Below, piece after piece: positions 45,781-59,800 of a stretch of DNA of 64,000 nucleotides. A program made the translations under genes and the position numbers. The DNA comes from Isoperla grammatica (taxonomy: Eukaryota > Arthropoda > Insecta > Plecoptera > Perlodidae). The notes below the pieces were generated by a model. That model saw only the letters and a program-made list of their open reading frames with translations. It had not been told where the DNA came from and did not search any database. Within the stretch, counting starts at the first letter, position 1. The number at the start of each line of letters is the position of its first letter. The stretch is taken from NCBI GenBank assembly GCA_945910005.1, contig OX246739.1:11816292-11880291 (forward strand). Reading direction: 5' to 3'.

Positions 45781-46418
45781 TAACTCAATTCCTTTCAATG
45801 TAATTTTACCACATTCGTTCTTGATTTTAATTAACTAAGGAGCTTGCTATAAGAATATATTGAGTTTTTGCCACATCAAGCTTTAACTTATGTTTTTCTA
45901 AACCATTCACATAATAATTTTAGATCACAATTAACTATATCACATATTTTATTAAAATTAGTACCCGCATACCAAAGTCTTCAAGTTTTAACTATGAAGA
46001 TATGATAGGCAGTGTAACCTGCCGAAACGTCCGTGTTTTAGCTACAATCGACGAGGGCCGAGGCTACACCCGAAAGCCAAGTTTAATAATTCAGAATGAA
46101 GTTGCTTTCGTCCGTGGTTGCACTCATCAATTAATTATTAGAAATAGTAAATAATAATACTGTAACTTATTTACTAATAGTAATACTAATAATACTGAAC
46201 CACCAAATTATGACTTTCAAAATAAGATATTTAATTTCAAATTGTTTTGTAGTTGTTTGCTGTTCGTTTCCTCTGCCTAGCTCGATGTTCAATACACCCG
46301 GGAAGGAAGAAAAGAAGCTCCGGGATCGGGAACGGGGAAGTTGGCTATGATTTAACATTGCATTGTCTGGTAATGGGAACGGGGAGCTCATTCCCGGTTT
46401 ATTGTGCACCGACTTCAT
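45781..46418. other. Spacer downstream of GMC2
   Basis: Retroelement debris (see 45996) and AT-rich DNA. No exon of the DUF1295 N-terminus could be found here or nearby. Confidence 0.35.
45996..46035 (+). other. Hammerhead-core-like sequence in a retroelement tail
   Basis: ATGATA, then stem GGCAG/CTGCC closing a TGTAAC loop, then GAAACGTC. The order matches the hammerhead core but the first box is degenerate. Similar CTGCCGAAACGTC strings occur in the 3' ends of insect retroelements, so this is most likely a retroelement remnant. Confidence 0.35.
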
Positions 46419-48828
46419 CTATCTAGAAACACTCATCCTTGTATTAACATAACTGGCAGACCAATCCTTCTTAATAAATTCTGAAACCCTTTCGCCGAAC
46501 ATGTACGCAACGGCCATGATATGCCCGGTGACTTCCAGTGGCATGACCGACGCATCGGCCACTCGGAGACTCTGAATGCCATGAACCCTCAGCTCAGGAT
46601 CCACCACAGCGTCCGGCTCCGAGGCTGGTCCCATCCTGCAGGTCCCTATTTGGTGGTGCATACTAGTAGCTAAATACTTGCACGCGCACTCCCAGTACGC
46701 ATCACTACTGAACGTCAGCTCGCGACACACAGGGAGTGACACGTTATGAAGTGTTGACCCATATTGTTGGAACGCATTAGTGCTGGCGAGTTTCAAAGCT
46801 AATTTAATACCTTCGACAAGAACTTTTAGATCTTCTGGATCAGAGAATACTTTTGGATCTAGTAAAGGCTGCCTGGATGGCGTAGCATCAAATAAACGAA
46901 CGAAACCACGACTCTTGGGATGCAATAAAATCGGCACAATGGTGCAAACGTCTTTGTCGTCGATTGGTCGGTAAACACTGTCATAAAAATCAGTCGTTAC
47001 TCCAACACCCTTTGTAAGTAAAGGGCCACCGTTATCTGAATTCAAACTACCCGATGCATACAGAAGTTCTATATCAGGACGTCCATTGGTTGAATACTTC
47101 GTAGTAACGAATGCAAGACTTTCCGACGCAGCTCCAAGAACCAGCGGTCCTGTGCCATAAGCAATATACTCGAAGATCGATTTCATGATTGGTATTTGAT
47201 TTGGGGCCATCCCAATTGTCTTGTTGACAAGAAATGTCAATCCTAGGAACCCCACGTGGTCCTGCAGGTTATGCCCAACCCTCGAGTCTTGGATCACAGG
47301 TATCCCCAGCTGCTGCAAGTGGTCCCGAGGTCCAACACCAGAGAGCATGAGGATCTTCGGGGAGTTCAATGCCCCGGCTGAAACTACCACCTCATGCCTG
47401 ACCTTGACTGTGTAAACTAAACCGTCCTTCGAGAACTCAACCCCCGTGGCTTGTTTACTTCCAGGGTCAATGATAACCTTTGATACGAGTGAATTTAAAG
47501 ATATGTCCAAGTTTTCTCTGTGGCGAACTGGCCTAAGAAATGCTTTTGATGCACTACAGCGTGATCCACTGTGCATGGTCAGCTGCAAAGGAGAAAACCC
47601 CTCTACTTCTTTCCCATTGTAATCAGCGTTATTGGTATAATTTAACTCACTCCCAGCATCTAGGAATGCTCTACCAAGTTCAGTATTGAATTGTGATTGC
47701 TCTACGGTCAGATACCCCTTGGAAGCATGATAAGTCGATTTACTTAAATCTCGTATATGAATATCTTCAGACTTCTTAAAGTAAGGCAGCACATCTTCGT
47801 AACTCCAGCCGTTATTTCCTAGTCGTTCCCACTCGTTGTAATCGTGTCTGCTACCTCGGGAATAAATCATATAGTTGAGAGTGCTCGTTCCGCCCAATGC
47901 CTTTCCTCGGGTCCAGACGCACCGCTTGTCCTTCATTGCCCAACAGGCGTTGTCTTGAGGCTCGGTGGTGTAACCCCAGTTAGTATCGCCCAGCGCAGCG
48001 AACGGGGAATACGCTGGTATATCGTTCAGGAAGGTCTCGTCTCTCCCCGCTTCGAGCAAGAGAACCTGGAACGAGAAGGTGTTTTTGAAGTATAAAACAG
48101 GCACAGAATCAAAGAAAATCAAATTAAATTCACGCAATTATTTGAAGCAGTGTTCCGAAAGAGGTGATACCCAAGACACGTCTTCAGGATATTAATAAAA
48201 ACACCGTTAAATAAAATAAAATAAATAAATTCACATTTAGAGTCTACCCACTCAGTAATGAAACTGATTTTCAGTGGGGGACTTTAATTTAAAGCAACTA
48301 AACCAACCCTGTAGGATCTGAACCCCATCGACGAGTAAGCGATAGCCAATCAAAGATCGATATTTCAAATACGAAACATAATATGAATCAGTGATTGGAC
48401 AGTGCGAACACCTGCGGACAAATGTCAGAATCAACAAGGCCGATTCAGAACAACTTTAAATTTATTGAGTGCTTCGTTGCTTTGTATAGTTTGACATTAC
48501 GATTTCCTATTGCGATCCTGATTTTCCACTTATTAAAACAAACAAGGTAAGGGTTCAGTACCTTCCACTTCGGGTTCTCCGACAGTCGGTTCGCTACCAC
48601 ACAACCGGACGGACCAGCTCCGACAACGATGAAGTCGTATTCCTTGTGTAAACGTTCGCCTGGAATGTCTCGAACGTTGCGTTCGGTCGGGAACGAGCCG
48701 ACAACGTTTTCCAACACGCCCAGTGCAACGGTTAACGTTTCTATACGAAACATGCGCACGTTTGACAGAGCCATGCATGCCAAACATACTCCAGCCGTCA
48801 ACACGAACGACCTGAATGAAGGTTGCAT
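46419..48828 (-). CDS. GMC oxidoreductase 2, two exons, 637 aa
   Basis: Exon 1 is 48828-48562 (89 codons, donor GTACTG) and exon 2 is 48065-46419 (acceptor TTCTCGTTCCAG), phase 0, with a 496-bp intron. Exon 1 gives a hydrophobic N-terminus and the FAD motif GAGPSG at residues 70-75, exactly as far in as in copy 1, yet upstream of that motif its sequence shares little with copy 1. Exon 2 is almost the same as exon 2 of copy 1 (about 95% or more identical in protein, with long runs identical in DNA), including both GMC signatures and [11 protein letters not shown]. The last ten or so codons differ, ending NTRMSVSR. The second catalytic segment reads [12 protein letters not shown] and keeps the His. 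It is inverted relative to copy 1, and both are predicted functional. Confidence 0.92.
48226..48284 (+). repeat. Short dispersed repeat, copy 3
   Basis: Reverse complement of 32999-33062 with few mismatches; contains ACTGATTTTCAGTGGGGGAC. Lies in the single intron of GMC2. Confidence 0.6.
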
Positions 48829-49147
48829 GGCCTGGTGTTCTTGGCGAAAAAAAAGTACGGCTTTAGGCTAAAACAGATAATACCAATAATTACATTTTTG
48901 TATTAATATTATAATACATTATACATAATATTAGGAAATAAATTAGTGTAAATGAAATTGTTAAATTGTAAATGAAATTATTGTCTATGACTTTATAGGT
49001 TTTTAAGCTTTATGGATAATATGGAGATATACCAATAATTGCAATCACACAAAAATAGCAGTTTAATAGAGGTTTGTTCCAGCCACCCCGGTTTAGCTTA
49101 TACATGGAAAAAGAACGGCGATGTATATAATTATATGGAGCTATACA

Positions 49148-49578
49148 CAGTGGCGTATACACGGGGGGAGGGGGGGGACCAACCCCCCCCCCCCCCTTTT
49201 TGCAAAGGGAACATGGAAAATGACCGTTTACATTTCAATATACAGTATCAATAGACAGTATTTCAATAGACAGTTAGATGTTTTACTTTATAATTATTGT
49301 ATACTGTTATACTTAAAAGCAAAAGCAATACGAAAAATATGCAAATTATTGATCGAGGTTCCTTTTATTAGCAGTGCTGAGGAAAAAATGTGTTGCCAGA
49401 AACAGAGTAATCTTGTTTCAGTTGGCCGCTGTAAAACGCACAGATTTGCACTAAAATTACCTTGAAGAGAATTTTTTCGCGGGGCAAGCACCCCCCGGAA
49501 CCCCAATTATGTTTCGGCTCCACTCTCTAAAATATGGATTGAAAACCCCCCCTTTCACGATTCCTGGATACGCCACTG
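49148..49578. mobile_element. hAT-type MITE (CAGTGGCG termini)
   Basis: The ends CAGTGGCGTAT and ATACGCCACTG are flanked by the perfect 8-bp duplication GCTATACA (49140-49147 and 49579-49586). The 431-bp interior has a G-run followed by a C-run near 49161-49197 and no gene. Confidence 0.88.
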
Positions 49579-50825
49579 GCTATACAATTGTAATAATAGC
49601 AAACTTAACGAATACTTTGAACTAAATTTTAGTGGGGATATGAAACAATGTATTATTATATGTACATAGGGCTACATGCTATTTTCTTTGCAAATTGATT
49701 GAATGCTTTTTATCTGTGTTTTGGTCTTCTGATTCATAGAAAAAGGAATGGTTCATTTTCAAGTGTTATGTATACTAATTCACTAACATTCGAATGAACT
49801 TAGTCCCACAATTTTATCTACAGATAATTATTTGTGAGACAAATGAGGTATACATCTTATAGATCAACTGAACTGCTGAACTAGCTACATTTGGTCTTTA
49901 CGTCTTACATTTCTTACATTTAGGAATATAATATAATAGAATAGAATAGTTTTATTTTTCTTCTCCACAAACATAAAATACATTTATTGCAGTGAGTGTT
50001 TATTTCAAATAATAATTGTGATGATTAAAATATAAATATCAGTAGGCAACGATACTCTTACACAACTATGAGTGGGTGGGTGCTATAATATCATGGTTAT
50101 GAAACTGGTTACTTGACAACCACAGCAAGCAAGAATTTAATCATCGAACGCATTCACCATAGCCACGACACTGTTGCCTAGTGTAATTGTGACTGTGACT
50201 GTGTACTGAGTATACTGGCCTAGCAACGTGCAGCAATTTAAATTAGTGTCGATCATATTTGCGGTTATGTTTCCGTACTTAATTCCGTTTTGCTGAGTTT
50301 CTCATAAGTGGACATTCTGTACTACAACGCAATGGTAAATAGCAAGGTTCTGCGCATATTCTCTCTCTCTCTCTCTCTCTTCCCCCCCTCCCCCCCCCCC
50401 CCCTCAGCCACCACTCTCTTTTTCTCAATTGGCAAGAATCGCGTGTCGCAACGTATTTTTTTATAGACCGCTCTCAGCTGGGCCAACCGAATTGAAGCTA
50501 ACCATCACGCGCTCTTCATAGTAGTCTAGTCGATATTTGCTTTCGATCGAAGTTTTGTGCCGCCGTTCATGCTGTAGTACATAGTGTTTGTGCCATTGAT
50601 CTCGATAGTGGTATACAAGCTCCACTACTGGTCATGTACCGAATAGCCCAAGTGTGCGTGTACAATCTACACATGGTCAAGGTCGACGCCTAGCGGATGC
50701 TCGACTCGCGTCAATGAAAACGCTGCTTGTCGTTATTCGTTAATCACCGACAGTGTAAGCAAGAGTGTAGCGCGCATGTAACTCATAAAAATGTGCGCCT
50801 GACAGTAATTGAAGACAACAGTGCG
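49579..50825. promoter_or_regulatory. Upstream region of the P450 gene
   Basis: No coding exon is recognised. It contains a (CT)n tract with a C-run at 50361-50403 and a more GC-rich 300 bp immediately before the start codon, as expected for a promoter/5' UTR. No TATA element could be assigned. Confidence 0.35.
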
Positions 50826-53800
50826 ATGGGTCTTCGGGTGGTTCTAAGAGCGAAAAGCAGCCTCGAGCTTCTACGGAACACGAGGGCTGTCACCCTCATC
50901 AAGAACAATTCGACGGCGACGGCTGCTGAAGTGTCCAAGGAATGGGACACCGCTCTGCCTTTCCACAACATTCCGGGACCAAAACCGTTGCCGATAGTTG
51001 GCAACGCCTGGAGATTTGTGCCGCGTATTGGTGAGAACTGATAATGTTGATTATACGAGTAAACGTGTTGTTCGTTTAAGCTTAAAACATTTTTAGTTTG
51101 TTTTTTGTTTGAAGATAATTACTGTAAAAACCGTACAAATGTATTGAATAAAACACACAATATATTTTTAAGGGACATTAGATAGAATATCTTTACAAAA
51201 ATACCGCACAATTTAAAAGAATTTTAACAACTTTCCACCACAATTACTCAAAAATGTTTTTGTGTGCATTTGTTTAGTTATTTTATAAAACTGGTACAAA
51301 ATTGAATTTATTACGCAATATATTCACGTTACAGAAAGTAATTTTCAGTGCTGAATATTTTTATATTGAATGTAATGTGGAATTCCATGTTCGTGCAAGC
51401 AATAAAATAAAATGTTCCACCATAGACGCCAAGGAAGTTATGCAATGGAGTTGACGTTGACATTGACGCAATATTACACTATTGTCATGATGCCATGCGT
51501 GTACATAATAATAATGTTTACAGCAACAACGTAATAAAATGCTTTTTCCATCTCTTAATCATGTAATCCGTTGACAATATACATTTCAGGTGAGAAGATT
51601 TCGCGAATTTCGTTATTACTATTTTTCACTACCTCTAATGATTGGATACTTGTAATTATGTTTGTTTTATATGAAATAAAATATGTCTGTAAAGCAAACT
51701 GCAACACTTGTTCTAGAACTCGTTCATTTCTAAAGTACATACCACATCAACTTTCAACCCTATCCGCCATAGGACAATGCTGTCAATGCGCAACTCTGGA
51801 GCTTAGACCGTTACCAAGGTTGTAACTTGATGTGGTACAGAGTTTATCATAATATTTTTGTTACAGGGGATTTGGCAGATTTGGGGTTGATTGCGATGAA
51901 CAAGAAGTTCTTGACAGACTTCGGTAAGATAGCTATACTAAAGGGAATCCCAGGACGTAAGCCGATGGTGTTGGTTTACGATGCTGACGACATTGAGAAG
52001 GTGAGAAGCGGTGATGGGTACGTACTGTAAAGGTATGAAGGAATGTCAACGATAATCGCATATCGATAAATATCAATAATATCGTATATCGATATCGCGA
52101 TAATCGTACGATATTAAATTCTGTGCGATATCCCGATAATCGCGGTGACTTGATTTCATATTTGAATTTGGCGCCTGCTCAACGTTAGCCGAGCGACCAC
52201 CGACCAGCCGCCGAGTGCCCTCCTTCGATGTAGCCGAAGAAAAACTATTCGCCACTACCCTCCCCCCCCCTCTCACATATGACGCAATGTTAAAAAGTAG
52301 TATTAGGGCTTATTTCATAATATCGCGGTGATATATCGTGATAAAAATTGAAAATGCAATATTGAGACGATATTTTTTTGCGCCAATATTATCACGATAT
52401 TGTTCTTGCGATTATCTATATGAAATTTCATATCGTTTGACATTCCTAAGGTATAGTTACCAACTGTGGATAACCATCTTACATGTCACTCTCCCACCCA
52501 GGGTGGGGGGGGGGGGAGAAGGGAGGGCGGAAGCTCCCTCCCCTTCGTGCTTGCCCCCCGTGTGCTTGATGGAACTGAACTGCAAATGTTGCTGTAACTC
52601 TTGCTCACTGTTGTATGTGCCTCTATCCTTGTCGGTTGTCTACTGACACGTATATCGACTTAGTTAGCCAACCTAAAGCCTGCTATCAATAATACGTGCC
52701 GTGAAAGGATTTACCAAGTATTTAACTCGAGCAAACTAACCGTTTATGTCCCCACATTGAACAAGTGAAAACACCAACCCGACGGTCTCAGAAGAAGGCA
52801 TTTCGGTTATCATAGCCGCCCTTAAAATATTGTATTAACATAGTTCTTCGTGTAAAATTGTGTGTGATTGTCGATTCATGTGTTTGTATTTACTTTTTAT
52901 TGGATACTGATATTATTTGCTATTTTAGAGAATGAAAGTTTAGCTTTTTTACTTCGAAAGGGTACAATATACGAAAATTTGCACACAAAAAAGTGAGGGA
53001 AAACGCACGATGCCCGAAGGTGGAGTAATAGAGGAAGAAATTAAATTTTGTATCGACGCTAAACGACGTAACAAGCTGGTTATTATTATGTATGGTTACA
53101 AATGTACGAAATTGTAGTCGTGGGACTTCAATTTGGGAAGATGCTGAGTGGGCGTCCCCAACTTAGGGCTGAACCATTAGAACTCAATGGCAACACGTTG
53201 ACTGCTTGCAGGTGTTTCGAAACGATGGTATCTGGCCTATCAGAGAAGGTCTTCCGAGCTTCGAATATTACCGCAAAGTTACCAGACGAGAATTTTATGA
53301 GGGTGCTGGAGGTCTAGTTACCAGGTAAGACAATTACTAGGTTGACATTCCATGTCGCATATAATGTATCTATCTTTGAGGATGCGAATTTTATGAGGGT
53401 GCTGAAGGTCTAGTTACCAGGTAAGACAATTACTAGGTTGACATTCCATGTCGCATATAATGTATCTATCTTTGAGGATGCGAATTTTATGAGGGTGCTG
53501 GAGGTCTAGTTACCAGGTAAGACAATTACTAGGTTGACATTCCATGTCGCATATAATGTATCCATCTTTGAGGATGCGAATTTTATGAGGGTGCTGGAGG
53601 TCTAGTTACCAGGTAAGACAATTACTAGGTTGACATTCCATGTCGCATATAATGTATCCATCTTTGAGGATGCGAATTTTATGAGGGTGCTGGAGGTCTA
53701 GTTACCAGGTAAGACAATTACTAGGTTGACATTCCATGTCGCATATAATGTATCTATCTTTGAGGATGCGAATTTTATGAGGGTGCTGGAGGTCTAGTTA

Positions 53801-56800
53801 CCAGGTAAGACAATTACTAGGTTGACATTCCATGTCGCATATAATGTATCTATCTTTGAGGATGCGAATTTTATGAGGGTGCTGGAGGTCTAGTTACCAG
53901 GTAAGACAATTACTAGGTTGACATTCCATGTCGCATATAATGTATCTATCTTTGAGGATGCGAATTTTATGAGGGTGCTGGAGGTCTAGTTACCAGGTAA
54001 GACAATTACTAGGTTGACATTCCATGTCGCATATAATGTATCCATCTTTGAGGATGCGAATTTTATGAGGGTGCTGGAGGTCTAGTTACCAGGTAAGACA
54101 ATTATGTTGACATTCCATATCGCATACAATGTATCTACCGGTATCTTTGAGGATGCGAATTTTATGAGGGTGCTGAAGGTCTAGTTACCAGGCATAATAT
54201 AAAATAATTATGTTGACATTCCATATCGCATAATATACTATCGCATAATATCTTTGAGTATGCATTCATACACATTTGTATTTTGTACCTAATATTATTA
54301 AAAATGTTAAATATTAAACTAATCAATTGTAGTTTGAATATTATTGTATTGAGTTGGTTGACGCGTTTTTGTCTCCGAGACGAGATCTTGATGGATGGAA
54401 TTGGACTGAAACTGTCGTTCACTGATTGTCTATATTATTGACATTTCGCTAGCTATGGTAATATGGTTCCAAATGGACTGGAAGTGGTGCGTGCAGGAAT
54501 AAATGGCCGAACATAATCACATCACATCAATAAAATGCATGAACTTGATGCTGAACCATGTGTTTATGTTATTTTATCGATCAGAGTACTTTGATCTATG
54601 GTATTCTAAAATAGGAACATTACACACTTTAGAGATTTCACAAACTACGAATGTGTGATTACTTGAGTGCAAACGAACTTGTGTTATCTCTCCATATCAT
54701 AATAATAATTGTATAAACACATTATTTCTCTTATCAATAACCCACACTCCTCAAACTGAAAGAAGTAAATATACTTATAAAAATAGTGACCTTTTTATCT
54801 ATTTCTGCGTAATCACACAGGGTCACTCATCATTAACCACAATGATGAACCAACTGTTAAAAACAAAACTCATATATCCATAATTCTACCTTGATATATC
54901 AAGCTCGGCATCCACATATTGCTTTGAGACATACTAAAGTAATTGTTTGCATATCATTATTCATTTTAATATTGTTTATCATTAGAAAATGTTTGATGAT
55001 TTCTAATCCAAAATAAACGCAACAAATTTACTTTCGAATGTATACTGATTAGTGATTACTGATCTCTTCCACATCCATTATAATTCATTCTTGTCACCAT
55101 AAAATGCAATTACATACAGATATTATACATAAAATCACATAGGTAAAAAACTTAAATGTCCAAATTCCCAAAAACGAACACACTAACCAAAATATGTAGT
55201 AACCGAAAGTAATAATATATGTGTGTAGATTATAGTTTAAATTTTACTGTCATAACGTGCACCTTTCAATAATCGCATTGATTTATTTTGCTTTTTGTTT
55301 ATGTTAGTCAAGGTGACGAATGGGGCAAGTTCCGTTCCTCTGTTAATCAGCCAATGATGCAGCCCAGGGTTGCCAGGAACTACATCCCCTCAATTGCAGA
55401 TGTTACTGACGACTTCATTAAAAGGTGAACATTTACACATTAACTTGAGCCACACATTATTATGGTGACGTGATATTTGTGCCGATCTGTGCATTGGTCT
55501 AATCAATAGTAGAAGTAATAATAAGTATTACTTCTACCCTATAACTTTTTTCACCCTTCAATTTTTGCTGAGAGACAGATAAATTATATTCAAACACGGA
55601 TACGACTTTACAGATATCAAATTGCACTTTGTACAATTTTATGAAAGCTTTAGATTACTTTCGTTTCATGTTACTGGTTTGGCCAATTTTATCTCTTGAG
55701 TATAAAGACGTCACCGCACTATTCTATAAATTACTAACAACCACTTTACTTATAGAATCTACTTCGTGCGAGATGAAAACGGTGACTTGCCTGTCGATTT
55801 CTTGAATGAGTTTTACAAATGGGGCCTTGAATGTAAGTATGAACATTCAAATCCATTATATAGTGCAGTGGTAAAAACTGTGCTCCGCAGGATATGGGGT
55901 TTTTATGATACCACGTATCTGTTTACGATTCTAGAACAACTCTGACAAGCTTTCAGACAAAAATATTTCATTTCGATGACGGAATGAATTTTCATTTTTT
56001 CCAAAGCACCATTCATGTATCAGCAATCAACCAATCATATAATGGTAAATGAAATAACTCTTCTTATAAGATTATCTTACCTATGAGATATATCTGTGAA
56101 ATAAAATTTATATCTAAAAAACCTTATTAGTATTTTGCATAAATAATGAAGATTGTGTTTATTTAGCTTCACCAGCTATTAATGTCGTACATCCAAATAA
56201 GCTTACATACAGGTACAACGTATTACTATTCGTTATTATTTCTAATTGTACAATGTTCTAATACATATTTTATAGCTTTAGATTTAAATTTCGAAAAGAT
56301 GGATTGATATTTGTTTCCATGTTTCATTTCGATTTACTTCATTACAAATTACTGAAGGGAGCTCAGTATATAAGGTTCTAATTCGGGAGGTCGTTGGTTC
56401 AAATCACACTACCAGCAACCCTGAATTATTTTTTTGCAAATGGAAATTTTATTCATTCAACCGTAAGTCTAGTCTAGGAGGTCAAGTGAACTGTTCTTTC
56501 GAAGTTTTAATTGAAACCAAGCGGGGCATAATTACCATTAATCATTATTAGATCCTACAAACATTGTCAACAAAAACATGGGTCCCTTATCCTGTTATTT
56601 CCAATTGTTTAAATTATATTTACACTTCATTGTTTTCACTATTATATTATTGTTATTTTACAGCGATATCCAAGATCGCTCTTGATATTCGGCTCGGCTG
56701 TTTGGAGAACGATCTGGCTTCGGACTCGGAGCCCCAGCAAATGATCGAGTGCGTGAATAACATCTTTGACTGTCTCTTCGAACTGAACACTAAGGTTCCA

Positions 56801-59800
56801 GTATGGAGACTGTTTTCAACTCCCACATGGCGACGCTATGTCAAATACTCGGATCTTATGAACAAGTAAGCTCACTCATTTTACAATACGGCAGAATAGA
56901 ATGTTATAAACCATTATGCACATTATTGGTTCTTGTGTGATTGACAACACAGTAAATTTAATCGTCAAGAAAATCAATACTTATTGTTTGAATTGATAGT
57001 TTTAAAAAAACGGGTCAACATGTGTTACATGTCAGCAGAATTACATCCGCGGAATTCAAGCGGAACTTTAGGGGGGGATGGGTGCTTACTTACGCTCTGT
57101 GTTGACAGAAATAATAACTTTCAATTTAAGTTGCTTGGTAGTTCTATTCTATAAGTAGTATGAGAAAAAAAAATAACTGACATGACAAACAAAATATCAA
57201 AATCAAGAGTTCCATGGCGTGATGTTACAGTTACAAGGTCACTTTGGAATCACTCGATTCATGCGTATTTTGGCGACAAAGGAAGAGTAGTATTGGGTAT
57301 ATGAAGAAGTGCGAAAGTTTTCCCAGTCATCAGAAAAGGTTGGAATGAGATATTGCGTGGGTTCATGTTCTATGAACTACAGCCTGTATCATACTTGGAT
57401 TACGGGTAGCACCTGGTTTATTGATGTAGTACATTGCTTGACGAAATATTCTATTGGTTCTAAGACATATAGAGGTACCTCAGCGGTAAGACGCGAGACT
57501 CTAATTCGGGAGATCGCCGGTTCGATTCCGGCAGTCCTGACTGAAGGTTTTTTCCTAGGCTTTCCTCAGTCGTAAAGGCAAATGCGGGATTGAGTCCTAC
57601 TTATAGCTCTCGGACATTCCTTCCCAACTATCCAAACACCTAGTTAGTCACCTGAAGAGGGGCACATCAGGTAGGCCTAAAGCTGGTGTGCACCCTATAA
57701 CGGGTATTCCTACGAAAATTATTATTTTTATTGGTCTCAAATATGTAATTTGTCCTGCAGCATAGTGATGAAGTACGTCAACTCGGCGCTAGAGCGAATG
57801 AAAACACTTCCTGTCGACAGTGATCGCCAGCTGAGTGTGTTGGAACTGATTCTATCTGGAAATCCGAATCCGAATGTTGCTTGCGTGATGGCCATTGACA
57901 TGATGACAGCTGGCATCGATACGGTAATAGAGATTATACTTATCAAGTTATCTCACTGTATAATTTATTGATTACAATTGTAAAGTAAGAAATGTGTCGT
58001 AAGACACGGCAAAATTAACCTGCGAAGTAAGGGAGACCCAGTCATGAAGCACATTATAATTACCCGAAACCGTATTGGTATTTGGCCGTACCATCAACCT
58101 GTGTTATTTGCAAATTGTATAATCACCTGCCCACAAATAATACTTGCTAAACTAAATCAAACGTAAAAAAAATTGAATCAGATGACTCCAAACTGAATTA
58201 TGTCATGGTAACAAGGTTAATTATAAGTTAATGGGTACAGTTTTTTTTTTAAAGTCGTTCCATTGATCAAACTACCAGTTTCAAGCAATGATATAATATT
58301 TGTTTAAAATCACAAATAATAATTTCTTTGACAATTATTATGTTAAATTACTATAAAATGTAAAATATATTCAGTAATCAAGTAAGAATACTATTTTAAA
58401 ATCCAGTATTTACACGAAAATGCAGTTATTTATAATGGCATGATTCTAGACACTAGTTTGACTGCAGAATAGCCAATCCCTAAAAACGAAATTAGTTCAT
58501 CAAAACTCCAATTAATAGTCAACTTCTTATATCGCTTTTAGCTTTAATTACACCACAACACATTCACAAATTATAGACTTTATAATGGATACAAATCTAA
58601 ATTGATTTACAAAGCCAAGGAAACAAAAAACTTGTTTTTAATATTCATCGACAAAGTATTGCCAACCTTCAATATACTTGGCAACGCTGCAAAGACATTG
58701 TTATTGTCAGATCGTGAAAATGGCGTCGAAAAAATACGGAATACGAAGCGGAGGACGTTTTATTACGATAAAAGAAAATGATAGGATTGTATATTTTGTA
58801 TCGTATCATGTTGTTTGTGCAATTGTTTACCTGACGAAGTGATCTCAAGTAACTTAAGTCCATCTAGGACATGTGAAGGCATGCAATGGATGTAAATTAT
58901 TTCAAATGCGTGTAGGGGGGCAGGGGGCTACATAAATGGTAGGCCTAGGCCTTGCACATGTCAAATGATCACAAAACGTCCTTGAGTGGCCTTAGGGCTT
59001 GGCATATTTTCTTTCATATTATACAGATGCCTCCTGGGAAAATGTTTGCGTTTACGGACGTACAAAACATGAATTTCATTTCGGATCAGGCAATATAGGC
59101 CTAGGCCTAAGTCTAAATAAAGGTGGCCTAGGCTGGGCCTCACGTACCGTTTTCAGATATATTCCCGTTTCTAACTGTGCATCAATTTGAATTGAGTGCA
59201 TTATTTGTATGACGCAAAATGTTAATTGGAATAAGCGACAATAAATGTAAATAAGCAAAAGTCCAGTCACGTCGCATCGTGGAAATGTGACAGCCAGCTC
59301 ATGTTTTGACGTGAGGCGGACGCGGGCTCAAAGAGAAATGACGTCATCGCACGCAGTGTTGCCATAGTTTCACGGCTCGCCCGATTTCCCATCAAATGTT
59401 CTTGTAGTGAAGCCAATATTGACCGAAAACGAGTCGAGAGATTGTATTCATACTAGGGTTGCCATACGTCCCGAAAAATCGGGATTGTCCCGATTTTAGA
59501 ACTCTGTATTTTTCGTGTCCCGAAAATTCGGGATTGTCCCGATTTCCAAATCTTAGCCCTACTTATACTCGTAGTAGGTCAATCCGTAGGTCAATCCTCC
59601 TTGTTCAATATAACTTTAAGGATGTAAATTGCACAGAGTTTTACGATTATGTGAAGAGTAATTCTAAGTTGTTGGCTGGAATACATTCTACACAAAAATA
59701 TGACTGGGCTAAGAAAAAATGTGATGAAGCTAATCAGCTTGAAGACAGGCCTACGGAAACTGAATAAATAAATAACAATCTGGAACACTGTAGTTTGAAT

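Noticed and set aside
46780..47415. Antisense ORFs opposite the GMC exons, identical in both copies
   Set aside because: They are shadows of the conserved GMC coding strand; identity follows from the exon similarity.
57471..57545. tRNA gene
   Set aside because: A and B boxes are present, but the acceptor stem does not pair and the sequence continues into a SINE body shared with another locus.
59459..59767. 102-codon ORF in the hAT-type MITE, possibly a gene
   Set aside because: It starts in the terminal repeat and shows no recognisable transposase or other domain; listed only as a possible scrap.
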